DNA from: Zobellia amurskyensis
GTDB taxonomy: Bacteria > Bacteroidota > Bacteroidia > Flavobacteriales > Flavobacteriaceae
Length of the DNA stretch: 64,000 bases
Assembly (NCBI RefSeq): GCF_009725985.1
Contig: NZ_RCNR01000020.1
Coordinates: forward strand, 17,008 to 81,007
Direction of reading: 5' to 3'
In this document: positions 1-10,044 of the stretch, in pieces
Numbering within the stretch: position 1 is the first letter of the stretch
Layout: the number at the start of each line of letters is the position of its first letter
The notes under the pieces: generated by a model
Seen by the model: only the letters and a program-made list of their open reading frames with translations
Databases searched by the model: none
What the model was told of the DNA's origin: nothing
Position numbers and translations under genes: made by a program

Positions 1-681
1 GATAAGCTAAAGAATTATGTTTTTACCGCTTTACCGGCAAAGCAATTATCTGCCGCAGAAACCGAAAAGTTAATTCAGGCGAATATTAAAAAAGTCAACA
101 CACAACTTGCTCCAGTAGCAGACTCCTATAAGTTTGATGTATTTTATAGTCTATGGAAAATGAGTTCCAACGGCGAGTTAAACGAAACCACAGATTTTGT
201 TTATAACACTTATCTGGAACCTCTTATTCCTGCTTCCAGCGACCCAAATAAAGCTCAAACCTTAGCTGCCCAGCATCGTTTGCGAATTGGTGCCAAAGCA
301 CCGGAACTAGAATGGACCACGGCCAATGCTCAAAAAAAATTAAGCACTATTAAAGGAGCAGAAAACTATCTGCTTGTCTTTTGGAGTAGTACCTGCTCAC
401 ATTGTCTAAAAGAGCTTCCTGAACTTCACAAAGAACTGAAAAAGTACAACAACATTAAAGTTATTGCAATAGGCTTAGAAGACGATAAAACTACATGGAC
501 ACCGGAATCAGCTAAACTGCCAGATTTTGAACACGCTATTGCCTTAGGAAGATGGGAAAGCAAATATGCAAAATTGTATGACATAAGCCATACCCCCACT
601 TATTTCTTATTAGATTCTGACAAGCGTATTATTGCCAAGCCCGAGAACGACAAAGATGTAGTAGAACTATTAAAAAAATAG
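1..681 (+). CDS. TlpA-like thioredoxin-fold protein (5' truncated)
   Basis: The frame is open from base 1, so the N-terminus lies outside the window; 226 residues are visible. The last ~130 residues form a thioredoxin/AhpC-TSA-like domain with the redox motif CSHC in the context FWSSTCSHCLKELPEL and a cis-proline-like TPTYFLLD. This is the TlpA/ResA layout. The family reduces or isomerises disulfides in the periplasm, often with an N-terminal helical domain like the one partly seen here. The ATG at 160 is internal, because sequence upstream continues in the same helical style. The substrate cannot be told. A signal peptide would be expected beyond the left edge. Confidence 0.8.
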   Translation, partial: DKLKNYVFTALPAKQLSAAETEKLIQANIKKVNTQLAPVADSYKFDVFYSLWKMSSNGELNETTDFVYNTYLEPLIPASSDPNKAQTLAAQHRLRIGAKAPELEWTTANAQKKLSTIKGAENYLLVFWSSTCSHCLKELPELHKELKKYNNIKVIAIGLEDDKTTWTPESAKLPDFEHAIALGRWESKYAKLYDISHTPTYFLLDSDKRIIAKPENDKDVVELLKK

Positions 682-684
682 TCC

Positions 685-1344
685 TTAAAGGGTTTTTAGA
701 TCTTTTATGGTCTTGAAAGCTACATCTACCTGTTTATCATCTACTAGAATAGTAAACTCGTTGGTTGTGGATATTACTTCGTAAAGTACTATTCCCTCCC
801 ATGCCAAACGCTGAAAAATAAAGTAATATATTCCTGGAACGGATACGTTCTCAGCAGGAAGCTTTACTGTTATAGATGATAAATTCATGGCCTTCTGAGT
901 ACACTTTTCATTCTTAAAAAGTTCCTCTACCGTACCATCCAAACTATTACTTACTACAATATTTAATTCGTTCACTCCACGTGAAGACGTATAAAAAACA
1001 TCTTTGTTTTTATTTACTTCTTCTAATAGTTGGGTCTGGTTCTCAAGAATAGACTCAGACACCAAAAATGTAAAGTCGGTGAGTGAAGAACGCACTGTAA
1101 TTTCACCAATATTTTTTAAAACTTTAATAATCTTATGGGTCGCCCTAAATTCTAAATCGTCAGATAGACGTTTTAAGGCCATCACAATTGCACCGTTGCG
1201 AATGTCTTTTCCTAATTCATTCTCAATTTCAGGTTTTACAATTCTAGAAAGTGATGTTAAATTAATAATGCCCTGTGCCAACGCACTTTGCAAGAAAGGC
1301 TTCTTTTTAATGTACTGTTCGACTACGGAAGAAATCGTTTTCAT
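685..1344 (-). CDS. ACT-domain-like protein, of the type annotated aspartate kinase in flavobacteria
   Basis: 219 residues from the ATG at 1344, starting MKTISSVVEQY. The frame stays open to 1449, but that extension has no typical start context and reads like antisense of the region. The protein begins with a helical, wHTH-like stretch (IIKKKPFLQSAL, LTSLSRIVKPEIE). The second half reads as two beta-alpha-beta ACT-like units (DFTFLVSE..., GIYYFIFQRLAWEGIVLYEVIST). Homologues in flavobacteria are commonly named aspartate kinase, but no kinase catalytic domain is visible, so I read this as a stand-alone ACT regulatory protein. It is convergent with the thioredoxin-fold gene, with three bases between the stops. 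Ligand unknown. Confidence 0.6.
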   Translation of the reverse strand: MKTISSVVEQYIKKKPFLQSALAQGIINLTSLSRIVKPEIENELGKDIRNGAIVMALKRLSDDLEFRATHKIIKVLKNIGEITVRSSLTDFTFLVSESILENQTQLLEEVNKNKDVFYTSSRGVNELNIVVSNSLDGTVEELFKNEKCTQKAMNLSSITVKLPAENVSVPGIYYFIFQRLAWEGIVLYEVISTTNEFTILVDDKQVDVAFKTIKDLKTL

Positions 1345-1494
1345 GGGTTCACAAGTATTGGTTGCTGAGCAAAAATAACATATTGTTATAAATAAAACAA
1401 ATTGTGTTGTAATGTTCTTTCCCAAATTTTCGTGAAGGCCTAATTTCACCCTAAAAATGGGAAGTATCCGGCGGAACTAGGTTTAAAAAAAAGA

Positions 1495-1854
1495 TTAAAA
1501 GTGGTAAAAAGCACTTTCTAAATGCTCTATTTTAAAGATTTTAGAGTTCTTCAAAATTGTGATTACATCAAAACGAACATCTACATCTAGGTCATTTTCA
1601 GTAATGTAGTAATCTGCAGCAGTCACTAAAAGCTTTATTTTTTTTGGTGTTATCGTTTCAGCTATGGGAATAATTTGATCATTACTGCGTGCACGTACCT
1701 CAACTATGGCCAGTACATTTTCCTTTTGAGCTATGATATCAATTTCCGCCTTTAAATAGCGATAATTTTTATAAAGGATTTCATACCCTTTTTCAAGTAA
1801 AAAGTCCGCTGCCAATTTCTCTCCCTCTTTACCAAATTCATTGTGTTCCCCCAT
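1495..1854 (-). CDS. YraN/UPF0102 family endonuclease-like protein
   Basis: 119 residues, the usual YraN length. The motif order is GKEGEKLAADFLLEKGYEIL, then EIDIIAQ, then AIVEVRAR, which is the PD-(D/E)XK-type core of the family (E/D-x-D followed by E-V-x-R where K is more usual). The C-terminal helix IKKLLVTAADYYI also fits. YraN proteins are cytoplasmic, Holliday-junction-resolvase-like, and of uncertain role. Here the last core position is Arg (VRAR) rather than Lys, so activity should not be assumed. It lies on the same strand as the ACT-like gene. Confidence 0.85.
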   Translation of the reverse strand: MGEHNEFGKEGEKLAADFLLEKGYEILYKNYRYLKAEIDIIAQKENVLAIVEVRARSNDQIIPIAETITPKKIKLLVTAADYYITENDLDVDVRFDVITILKNSKIFKIEHLESAFYHF

Positions 1855-2049
1855 AAAACCACCTCTAAATCTTAATAAAACGTGTCATTCGTCGAAAAAC
1901 CACGTAAACCAACATCAAAAATTGGATTGTACCCGTAAATCAATCAACAGTACGTCGAAAATACCAGAAAAGACATACTATCCAAAATCTTTGTGCGTTA
2001 AGAACTAGCCCCAAACACATGAAACGGTTCTTTAAAACCTACGAAAATT

Positions 2050-3543
2050 ATGGAATATTTTGTTAACTGTAATACGGCGCCGTTGGCACCGTATACTACT
2101 CCCTTAGACAGAAACAGGGCGGCTCACTTATACAGAAGACTTGGATTTAGTGCCTCAGTTGAAACTATTGACCAAGCCGTTGGTTCTACTGCAGAGACAT
2201 TAATAAATGCTCTTATGGCTCAAGCTACAGGCGCACCAGTAATACCTGCTCCTGAATGGGCAGACTGGAACGGCAGTAACTATCCGGAAGATGACACTTT
2301 ACGGAATCAATTAAAGCGAACGCAGGAAACCGAGTTTAGTCTGGCTTATGCCAAGAATATGCTGGACAACAACCTCCGTGATCGTATGAGTTTTTTTTGG
2401 AGCAACCATTTTGTTACCGAACTTGACATCTACGAATGCACCCCGTTTCTTTATCATTACATTAACTGTCTACAGCGAAATTCCCTTGGAAATTTTAAAA
2501 CATTCGTTAGCGAAATTGGGCTTACAGACGCCATGCTCTATTATCTAGACGGTGTTTACAATAACGGTTACAATCCTAATGAAAATTATGCCCGGGAACT
2601 TTATGAGCTTTTTACATTGGGTGAAGGAAACAATTATACCGAGGAAGATATTATAGAAACAGCACGTGCACTTTCAGGCTATGTGGAGCGTGGTGAATTA
2701 GGTTGTGAACATATTACATTTGACCCTGAACGCCATGACACTGACAGCAAAACCATTTTTGACCAGGCAGGAAACTGGGGTTATGATGATGTAATCAATA
2801 TTCTTTTTGAACAACGACCTACTGAAATAGCAGAATTTATCTGTAGAAAATTATATGAGTTTTTTGTACATCCGGACTCACAGGATAATGCAGGTAACGC
2901 CCAGATTATAATTTCCGGCATGGCATCAACATTTATTGCCAACGATTTTGAAATTGCACCCGTACTTTCCCAATTATTTAAAAGTCAACATTTTTTTGAT
3001 GACGAGGCTATTGGGGTAATTATTAAAAGTCCTTTCGATTTTTATTTCAACTTACTAAAAGAAAGCAGTTTTAATTATGATGATTCGGTCCTGGCCAGTC
3101 TTATAAACTATAGCGGACTCCTTAGTCAGCGTATGTTTGACCCCTTTGATGTGGCTGGTTGGCAACGAAACCGTTCTTGGATAAATACCAATTTTATGAT
3201 TGGACGGTGGTTGACCATGGAAACCATCATAGAAGAATTTTTTAATGCCGATGATGAGCAGTTTAGGGCTTTAGGACTGTCCATATCCGGTAATGACGGA
3301 CTCACCAGCAACAATCCTGATGTAATAGCCAGACCTATTATAGATTTTATTCTTCCAAAAGGCCTGCTGAACGAATCAGAATACGAAAAGGCATACACTA
3401 TTTTCAGAAGTGACATCCAACCACAATATTACGAGGGAGGAACCACACCAACTTGGACGTTGGCCACCGCAATGGAAGGCCCTACCCAAGTATATCTACT
3501 CTTACAATATTTAGCCAGACAACCCGAATTTCAACTAAAGTAA
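2050..3543 (+). CDS. DUF1800 family protein
   Basis: 497 residues. Family hallmarks are RNRAAHLYRRLGFS near the N-terminus, the middle HFVTELD segment, and NENYARELYELFTLG followed by EEDIIETARALSGY. DUF1800 genes are almost always paired with a DUF1501 gene, as here: the next gene starts 10 bases after this stop. Function is unknown; the pair is usually considered exported or periplasmic. This copy shows no signal peptide, while the DUF1501 partner has a twin-arginine-like one, so co-export as a folded pair is possible but only inferred. The ATG at 2050 is the first in frame and gives a normal N-terminus. Confidence 0.85.
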   Translation: MEYFVNCNTAPLAPYTTPLDRNRAAHLYRRLGFSASVETIDQAVGSTAETLINALMAQATGAPVIPAPEWADWNGSNYPEDDTLRNQLKRTQETEFSLAYAKNMLDNNLRDRMSFFWSNHFVTELDIYECTPFLYHYINCLQRNSLGNFKTFVSEIGLTDAMLYYLDGVYNNGYNPNENYARELYELFTLGEGNNYTEEDIIETARALSGYVERGELGCEHITFDPERHDTDSKTIFDQAGNWGYDDVINILFEQRPTEIAEFICRKLYEFFVHPDSQDNAGNAQIIISGMASTFIANDFEIAPVLSQLFKSQHFFDDEAIGVIIKSPFDFYFNLLKESSFNYDDSVLASLINYSGLLSQRMFDPFDVAGWQRNRSWINTNFMIGRWLTMETIIEEFFNADDEQFRALGLSISGNDGLTSNNPDVIARPIIDFILPKGLLNESEYEKAYTIFRSDIQPQYYEGGTTPTWTLATAMEGPTQVYLLLQYLARQPEFQLK

Positions 3544-3553
3544 ACCTACTACT

Positions 3554-5266
3554 ATGTGCGATACTCACCACACAGACCCTCATAAAGGCTTAGAACACGA
3601 TGGCCATGACCAAGAACATAAAGCCTGGAGCAGACGCTCTTTTTTACAGGCTTTGGGTATTGCAGGTTCCGGCTCAATGATGCTGGGCAGTAACTTGCTT
3701 ACCGCTTCTGCGCCATCACCGTTAACATCAGCCATAGCAAATGCGGAAACGGATAAAATTTTAATCTTGATTAGGCTTTCCGGTGGTAACGACGGCCTTA
3801 GCACGGTTATTCCCATTGAACAATTTGATTCGTACGCCAACGCAAGGCCCAATATCTATATTCCAGAAAGTAAGGTTTTAAAACTTACTGACGAATATGG
3901 TATACCCTCTTACATGAAATCTTTGGAACCCATGTGGGGAGAAGGGCAATTTAAAGCTGTTCATGGTGTAGGTTATGAAGGTCAAAGTCTATCCCATTTT
4001 ACGGGATCTGACGTCTTTGCCAACACTGATTTAACTTCAACAGGTTTCAGTGGACTGAATACAGGTTGGATGGGAAGGCATTTTGAGGAATGTTATCCTG
4101 ATTATTTGATATCTCCCCCACCCGCTCCAGCCGCCATCCAAATTGGTCAATTTGGCAGTTTGGTTTTTCAAGGGGATGAAACCAATTACGCATTTGTAAC
4201 TTCAAATGTGGAACAATTAGAAGAAATAGCAGAATCTGGTGTTCGCTACGGTCTTGAGCAAGAACTTTTCAATGACTGTATGTACGGTGACCAATTGAAA
4301 TTCTTGAGAGGTGTGGCCAATACAACGTATGAATATTCAGGTGTAATACATGAGGCTTGGTCACGTGGTCAAAACCAAGTAGAATATCAAAAAAACAGTT
4401 TCGCAAGACAGTTGGCCCTTTTGGCTAGATTGATAAAAGGAAACTTGGGCACAAAGGTTTATATGATTTCCATGGGTGGTTTTGACACGCACGGTAATCA
4501 ACCTTTAGCTCACGAACGCCTAATGAGTAATTTATCAATTGCCATCGATAATTTCTATGAAGATTTAGCTTATACGGAACAGGATGACAACGTTCTTAGT
4601 ATGACTTTCTCAGAATTTGGAAGACGTATTTTTGAAAATGGTTCTAATGGTACCGACCATGGCAAGGCCGCACCAACTCTATTCTTTGGTCCGGGCCTAC
4701 AGGGCAGCGCTTTTGTAGGTGAACACCCCACGTTAGACAATCCTGACGGAAGAGGGAATTTGGAATACACCATGGACTTTAGGGATTTATACGCTACCGT
4801 TTTAGCCGAATGGCTCTGTGTACCCATACCTTTAGTAGAACAACATCTGCTAGGGCATACCTACGCTCCCGTAAACCTTGGTTTTAACTGTAGCGGTACT
4901 GATTTTCCAGACATTGTATACAGCGATGGAGAACCAACCATACCTACCTCTCCAGACAGTGGAGTAGCAGATAAACCAGTAATACCCAACAATGAGCAAT
5001 TAAACTCCATTGTTCATAAACCATTCTACCCTACTGAAAATTCACCACATATCTATTTAGAAATGCCAGTTACGGCCCACGTAGATATTCAGCTTTTTAA
5101 TATTATAGGTCAGAAAGTGGGCACCATCAGTAACGCCATCATGTCCGAAGGCGTGAACGAGATTAATATTAAGGAAAATATTCCTAGTCATTTGGCCGCC
5201 GGTAAATATATTTATCGCATTCAAGTGCAACAGCATAAAATGAGTAAATCGGTCATGGTTGCATAA
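3554..5266 (+). CDS. DUF1501 family protein with Tat-like signal and T9SS type A-like C-terminal domain
   Basis: 570 residues. The N-terminus is His/Asp-rich (residues 1-24), followed by SRRSFLQALG (Arg27-Arg28) and a small-residue hydrophobic stretch, which resembles a twin-arginine signal. The DUF1501 body follows (ILIRLSGGNDGLSTVIP near residue 73; GGFDTHGNQ; FSEFGRR; DHGKAAPTLFFG), a fold related to alkaline-phosphatase/sulfatase-like hydrolases. The last ~80 residues (from about PFYPTENSP to KSVMVA) have the T9SS type A sorting-domain pattern: VDIQLFNIIGQKV, LAAGKYIYRIQ, short terminal strand. Surface export after inner-membrane passage is inferred. It forms an operon with the DUF1800 gene and is followed by a clear hairpin terminator. 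Confidence 0.85.
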   Translation: MCDTHHTDPHKGLEHDGHDQEHKAWSRRSFLQALGIAGSGSMMLGSNLLTASAPSPLTSAIANAETDKILILIRLSGGNDGLSTVIPIEQFDSYANARPNIYIPESKVLKLTDEYGIPSYMKSLEPMWGEGQFKAVHGVGYEGQSLSHFTGSDVFANTDLTSTGFSGLNTGWMGRHFEECYPDYLISPPPAPAAIQIGQFGSLVFQGDETNYAFVTSNVEQLEEIAESGVRYGLEQELFNDCMYGDQLKFLRGVANTTYEYSGVIHEAWSRGQNQVEYQKNSFARQLALLARLIKGNLGTKVYMISMGGFDTHGNQPLAHERLMSNLSIAIDNFYEDLAYTEQDDNVLSMTFSEFGRRIFENGSNGTDHGKAAPTLFFGPGLQGSAFVGEHPTLDNPDGRGNLEYTMDFRDLYATVLAEWLCVPIPLVEQHLLGHTYAPVNLGFNCSGTDFPDIVYSDGEPTIPTSPDSGVADKPVIPNNEQLNSIVHKPFYPTENSPHIYLEMPVTAHVDIQLFNIIGQKVGTISNAIMSEGVNEINIKENIPSHLAAGKYIYRIQVQQHKMSKSVMVA

Positions 5267-5286
5267 CTCAACCGAATTCGACTAAA

Positions 5287-5330
5287 AAAACCTTCGCCGT
5301 GGTTACACCATTGCGAAGGTTTTATATTTT
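5287..5330. terminator. Bidirectional Rho-independent terminator
   Basis: An 11-bp inverted repeat (AAAACCTTCGC at 5287-5297, GCGAAGGTTTT at 5313-5323) has T-rich tails on both strands. It lies 20 bases after the DUF1501 stop and also follows the small minus-strand ORF ending at 5367, so it can serve both. Confidence 0.85.
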
Positions 5331-5366
5331 CTTACTGTTACTATTTTCAGGAAAGTCTTTATTCGT

Positions 5367-5543
5367 TTAAGTCAATTTGGACTTGTTATTTTTAGTTTTA
5401 AACGATAGTTCTTTTGAAATACGAGAAGCCTTGTTTTTATACAAACGAGCTACGTCATCTTTTTCTTCATTTTTTACTATCGCTTCTACATCTTCTTTGA
5501 TTTCTTTTAGAACTTTAAATTTCTTGGGGACTCCTATACTCAT
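5367..5543 (-). CDS. Small charged hypothetical protein (58 aa)
   Basis: ATG at 5543 (MSIGVPKKFKVLKEIKED) to TAA at 5367-5369, 58 residues. It is lysine-rich and strongly helical in pattern, with no signal peptide or Cys. The bidirectional terminator lies directly downstream. The opposite strand also has an open frame of similar length (5377-5559), but that one is Ser/Phe-rich and starts with no promoter-like sequence; the minus-strand protein has the more natural composition. I do not recognise a family. Confidence 0.45.
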   Translation of the reverse strand: MSIGVPKKFKVLKEIKEDVEAIVKNEEKDDVARLYKNKASRISKELSFKTKNNKSKLT

Positions 5544-5697
5544 GGTGTACGCGTTTTAGTTAATGGTTTGATAATGAGTTCTTATATAAAACTGTACCGT
5601 TTCCAAAATCGTATACATCTTCGCTGAAGTGCAGGCGCCCTTCTTATTCAATTAAAAATCATCCTTTTATCTTTCATTTACCCATTAAGAAATCCGC

Positions 5698-5729
5698 TTG
5701 TGTAATGCTGTGCAAAATCAGTACTTTTG
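5698..5729 (+). promoter_or_regulatory. Putative metG promoter
   Basis: A perfect TAnnTTTG box (TACTTTTG, 5722-5729) lies 18 bases before the metG ATG. A TTG at 5698-5700 could be the -33 element, with a slightly long spacer of 21 bases. Confidence 0.55.
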
Positions 5730-5747
5730 CACCCTAATTCGAAATCA

Positions 5748-7826
5748 ATGGCCGAGAAGCTAAAACAACCAGAGAGATATACTATTACTGCCGCGTTGCC
5801 TTATACAAACGGCCCCATACATATTGGTCATTTGGCCGGTGTTTATGTGCCTGCAGATATTTACGCGCGATATTTACGCTTGAACGGCAATGATGTTGCC
5901 TTTGTATGTGGAAGCGATGAGCACGGTGTAGCTATCTCTATGAAAGCTAAAAAAGAGGGTATCACGCCCCAAGAGGTCATTGACAAGTATGACGGAATTA
6001 TTCGTAAGTCCTTCGAAGATTTTGGCGTTACTTTTGATAACTATTCGCGTACTTCAAGAGAAATTCACCATAAAACAGCTTCGGACTTTTTCGTGAAGTT
6101 ATATGAGCAAGGTGATTTTATTGAAGAAACCACAGCCCAGTTATATGACGAAGAAGCCAAACAATTTTTGGCCGACCGTTTTGTAGTGGGTACATGTCCC
6201 AAATGTGGTCATGAAGAAGCTTATGGCGATCAGTGCGAAAATTGTGGCTCTACATTAAACGCTACGGATTTGATTAATCCAAAATCTACCATTACCGGAA
6301 CGGTGCCGACTACCAAAGAGACTAAACATTGGTTTTTACCCTTGGACCGTTACGAAGACTTTTTAAAGGAATGGATACTAGAAGGACACAAATCCGATTG
6401 GAAGCCTAATGTTTACGGTCAATGTAAAAGTTGGATCGATGACGGACTAAAACCACGTGCCGTAACAAGGGATTTAGACTGGGGTATTCCTGTGCCCGTA
6501 GAAGGCGGCGAAGGCAAAGTGCTTTATGTTTGGTTTGATGCACCCATCGGTTATATTTCGTCCACCAAAGAATGGGCTGCTCGTGAAGGTAAAGACTGGG
6601 AACCCTATTGGAAAGACGAGAATACCAAGCTAGTACATTTTATAGGAAAGGATAATATTGTTTTTCACTGTATCATCTTCCCTGCAATTTTAAAAGCACA
6701 TGGTGACTATATTCTGCCGGAAAACGTTCCTGCCAATGAGTTCCTGAATTTAGAAGGCAACAAACTTTCTACTTCAAAGAACTGGGCGGTATGGTTGCAT
6801 GAGTATTTAGAGGAATTCCCGGATATGCAAGATGTACTTAGATACACCTTAACGGCAAACGCTCCTGAAACCAAGGATAATGATTTTACTTGGAAAGATT
6901 TCCAAGCTAGAAACAACAACGAACTAGTTGCCATTCTCGGGAACTTCATAAACCGAGTAGTGGTCCTGACCAACAAATATTACGAAGGTGTAGTTCCTGC
7001 GCCTTCTGAATTTTCCCAGGTGGATAAAGAAACTTTGGAACAACTTCAAAAATTCCCTGAAACTATTTCTAGTTCCATAGAACGGTACCGTTTTAGAGAA
7101 GCTGGTCAAGAGCTGATGAACCTAGCACGTTTGGGTAACAAATACCTGGCGGATGAAGAGCCTTGGAAAGTTATTAAGCAGGATGAAGAGCGTGTAAAAA
7201 CAATTATGTTCGTTGCTCTCCAGATTGCTACGGCTCTATCCGTATTAAGTGAACCATTTTTACCATTTACTTCGGGAAAACTTAAAAATATATTGGCTAT
7301 TGGTTCTGGCGAAGTCAAAACCTCTTGGGCAGAAGTTTCCTCTAAAGACATATTACTTCCCGCTAATCATAAAATAAACAAGGCCGAGCTTCTTTTTAGA
7401 AAAATAGAGGACAGCGAAATACAGGCTCAATTAGATAAACTTGAAGCCACAAAAAAGGCCAACGAAAACGCGAACAAAGAACTTATGCCACAAAAAGACA
7501 CTATCAACTTTGATGATTTTACGAAACTAGACATGCGTGTAGGCACTATTTTGGAAGCCGAAAAAATGCCTAAAACCAAGAAATTATTAGTATTAAAAGT
7601 TGATACTGGTTTGGACACACGTACTATTGTATCTGGTATTGCCGAGAGTTTCACCCCTGAAGAAGTGATTGGCAAAAAAGTTACTGTTTTAATCAACCTT
7701 GCTCCAAGGGCATTGCGCGGTGTAGAAAGTGAAGGCATGATTTTAATGACCGAAAACGCAGATGGTAAACTGGTTTTTGTAAACCCGGATGAAGACAGTG
7801 TTGGTAATGGGGAAGGTATAAGCTAG
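5748..7826 (+). CDS. metG: Methionyl-tRNA synthetase
   Basis: 692 residues from the ATG at 5748 ([12 protein letters not shown]). An in-frame TTG at 5727 falls inside the promoter box and is rejected. The enzyme charges tRNA-Met with methionine. Visible features are the HIGH signature ([11 protein letters not shown]), the knuckle zinc site [18 protein letters not shown], the KMSKS equivalent KLSTSKN, and a C-terminal Trbp111-like tRNA-binding OB domain (roughly residues 590-692: [16 protein letters not shown] ... [15 protein letters not shown]). This is the full-length bacterial form with the dimerising tail. It stands alone with its own promoter; tex follows after 67 bases. Confidence 0.97.
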   Translation: MAEKLKQPERYTITAALPYTNGPIHIGHLAGVYVPADIYARYLRLNGNDVAFVCGSDEHGVAISMKAKKEGITPQEVIDKYDGIIRKSFEDFGVTFDNYSRTSREIHHKTASDFFVKLYEQGDFIEETTAQLYDEEAKQFLADRFVVGTCPKCGHEEAYGDQCENCGSTLNATDLINPKSTITGTVPTTKETKHWFLPLDRYEDFLKEWILEGHKSDWKPNVYGQCKSWIDDGLKPRAVTRDLDWGIPVPVEGGEGKVLYVWFDAPIGYISSTKEWAAREGKDWEPYWKDENTKLVHFIGKDNIVFHCIIFPAILKAHGDYILPENVPANEFLNLEGNKLSTSKNWAVWLHEYLEEFPDMQDVLRYTLTANAPETKDNDFTWKDFQARNNNELVAILGNFINRVVVLTNKYYEGVVPAPSEFSQVDKETLEQLQKFPETISSSIERYRFREAGQELMNLARLGNKYLADEEPWKVIKQDEERVKTIMFVALQIATALSVLSEPFLPFTSGKLKNILAIGSGEVKTSWAEVSSKDILLPANHKINKAELLFRKIEDSEIQAQLDKLEATKKANENANKELMPQKDTINFDDFTKLDMRVGTILEAEKMPKTKKLLVLKVDTGLDTRTIVSGIAESFTPEEVIGKKVTVLINLAPRALRGVESEGMILMTENADGKLVFVNPDEDSVGNGEGIS

Positions 7827-7893
7827 CCCTTTTCCTAACACCTTGTTTTTTACATTGCATCAAACTACGTTCAACATTCGTTACTAAAGTCCT

Positions 7894-10017
7894 ATGCAAC
7901 TCATTTCCTATATTTCCAAATACACTCAACTCCCTCAAAAGAGTATTGAGAATACAGTAGAACTTCTGAACCAAGATTGTACCGTACCTTTTATTTCGCG
8001 TTACAGGAAGGAAAAGACAGGCAACTTAGATGAGGTTCAGATTGGAGATATCGTGCAATTTAAAGCACAATACGAAGCTCTTGAAAAACGAAAAACAGCA
8101 GTTCTAAAGGCTATTGAGGAACAAGAGGGGTTAACTGATGAGCTTCGGGTTAAAATTGAACAAACTGACGACCTCGTTACCCTTGAAGATTTATATTTAC
8201 CATTCAAGAAAAAACGAAAGACCAAAGCGGAAACCGCTCGTAAAAATGGATTGGAACCACTGGCTAAAATCATAATGGCCCAAAACCATACGAATATTGA
8301 ATCGGCTGCGCATCAATATACCAATAGTAAAGTTGCCAATACGGACGAAGCTTTAGAAGGTGCTAGGCATATTATTTCCGAATGGATCAATGAACGTATG
8401 TCCATTCGTAATCAGGTGAGAAACCAGTTGGAGCGCAGTGCACTAATTGTTACAAAGGTTATCTCAACCAAAAAAAATGATGAAAAAGCACAGAAATTCC
8501 GTGATTATTTTGATTGGAGCGAAGCTCTAAAACGATGTCCTTCTCACCGCTTATTAGCCATTTTACGTGCCGAAAACGAAGATTTTATTCGCGTAAAAAT
8601 AGAGATAGATTCTGATGATATGCTTAAGCGGATTGAAGACCGGATTATAAAATCCAACAATTCATGTACGCCTCAAATTGAATTGGCTATTGCAGACGCT
8701 TATAAACGTCTACTCTATCCTTCATTATCTAACGAAATTCTCAAGAACGCTAAAGAAAAAGCAGATGACGATGCCATTATGGTATTTTCTAAAAATCTGA
8801 AACAGCTTCTATTGGGTGCCCCTTTAGGCGAAAAGCGAATTCTAGCAATAGATCCAGGTTTCCGAACGGGCTGCAAGGTGGTTTGCTTAAGTGCGCAAGG
8901 AGACTTAGAACATAACGAGACCATTTATCCGCATGCCCCACAGAACAAGGATACCGAAGCCATAAAAAAAATAAGTTCGCTGTGCGATGCCTACAAAATT
9001 GAAGCCATTGCCATTGGTAATGGAACAGCATCTCGTGAAACCGAACACTTGGTAAAACGCATACACTTTAAAAATCCTATTGAAGTTTTTGTTGTGAGCG
9101 AGGCCGGAGCCTCCATTTATTCCGCCTCAAAAATTGCTCGAGAAGAATTTCCCAACTACGATGTTACCGTTAGAGGTTCTGTTTCTATCGGAAGACGGCT
9201 AGCAGACCCATTGGCCGAGCTTGTAAAAATAGACGCTAAATCTATTGGCGTAGGACAGTATCAACACGATGTGGACCAAAGCAAATTACAGATTTCCTTG
9301 GATAGCGTAGTAGAGAGTTGTGTAAATTCCGTTGGCGTGAACATCAATACAGCAAGTGTTCCCTTATTAAGCTACGTCTCCGGTATTGGACCAAAACTAG
9401 CAGAGAACATTGTAAATTATAGAAATGAGAACGGAGCTTTTAAAAGCCGTACGGAAATAAAAAAAGTAGCTCGTTTAGGTGGAAAAGCATTTGAACAAGG
9501 AGCAGCTTTTCTTCGGATAAAAGATGCCAAGAACCCTCTGGATGATTCTGCTGTACACCCAGAAAGTTATAGCATAGTTAATAAGATAGCGAAGGACAAA
9601 GGAATTCCTATTACAGAATTAATAGGGAACAGTAGTGCCTTAAAAAGCGTGAAATTAGAGTCCTATTGTACGGAAACCATTGGTTTACCCACACTTAAAG
9701 ATATTGTAGAGGAGCTTGAGAAACCAGGTCTTGACCGTCGTGAGAAAGCCAAGGTTTTTACTTTCAATCAAAATATAAAATCCATTACCGATTTACAGGA
9801 GGGTCAATTATTACCGGGTATTGTAAACAACATTACCAACTTTGGCTGTTTTGTTGATATTGGTATAAAAGAAAGTGGTCTTATTCACGTATCCAATTTA
9901 TCGGATACTTTCGTAAAAGATGTAAACCAACATGTTAGCCTACATCAACAAATTATAGTTAAAGTACTACAGGTAGATGTTGCTAGAAAACGCATTCAGT
10001 TAAAACTGCATAAATAG
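7894..10017 (+). CDS. tex: Tex family RNA-binding transcription accessory protein
   Basis: 707 residues, close to normal Tex length. The order is an N-terminal helical Tex domain (VPFISRYRKEKTGNLDEVQI), a YqgF/RNase H-like domain (ILAIDPGFRTGCKVVCL; EAIAIGNGTASRE), helix-hairpin-helix elements (INTASVPLLSYVSGIGPKLAENIV), and a C-terminal S1 domain (LLPGIVNNITNFGCFVDIGIKESGLIHVSNL). Tex proteins bind nucleic acid and act in transcription or RNA metabolism in the cytoplasm. The ATG at 7894 gives the canonical N-terminus. It is convergent with the HPP gene, 27 bases between stops, with no strong hairpin there. Confidence 0.95.
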   Translation: MQLISYISKYTQLPQKSIENTVELLNQDCTVPFISRYRKEKTGNLDEVQIGDIVQFKAQYEALEKRKTAVLKAIEEQEGLTDELRVKIEQTDDLVTLEDLYLPFKKKRKTKAETARKNGLEPLAKIIMAQNHTNIESAAHQYTNSKVANTDEALEGARHIISEWINERMSIRNQVRNQLERSALIVTKVISTKKNDEKAQKFRDYFDWSEALKRCPSHRLLAILRAENEDFIRVKIEIDSDDMLKRIEDRIIKSNNSCTPQIELAIADAYKRLLYPSLSNEILKNAKEKADDDAIMVFSKNLKQLLLGAPLGEKRILAIDPGFRTGCKVVCLSAQGDLEHNETIYPHAPQNKDTEAIKKISSLCDAYKIEAIAIGNGTASRETEHLVKRIHFKNPIEVFVVSEAGASIYSASKIAREEFPNYDVTVRGSVSIGRRLADPLAELVKIDAKSIGVGQYQHDVDQSKLQISLDSVVESCVNSVGVNINTASVPLLSYVSGIGPKLAENIVNYRNENGAFKSRTEIKKVARLGGKAFEQGAAFLRIKDAKNPLDDSAVHPESYSIVNKIAKDKGIPITELIGNSSALKSVKLESYCTETIGLPTLKDIVEELEKPGLDRREKAKVFTFNQNIKSITDLQEGQLLPGIVNNITNFGCFVDIGIKESGLIHVSNLSDTFVKDVNQHVSLHQQIIVKVLQVDVARKRIQLKLHK

Positions 10018-10044
10018 AAAAATATCTTAAAAGCTTCTTCATTA

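Noticed and set aside
1345..1449. N-terminal extension of the ACT-like protein
   Set aside because: The stretch (FVLFITICYF) resembles a membrane segment but does not fit an ACT regulatory protein; MKTISSVVEQY at 1344 is a natural start.
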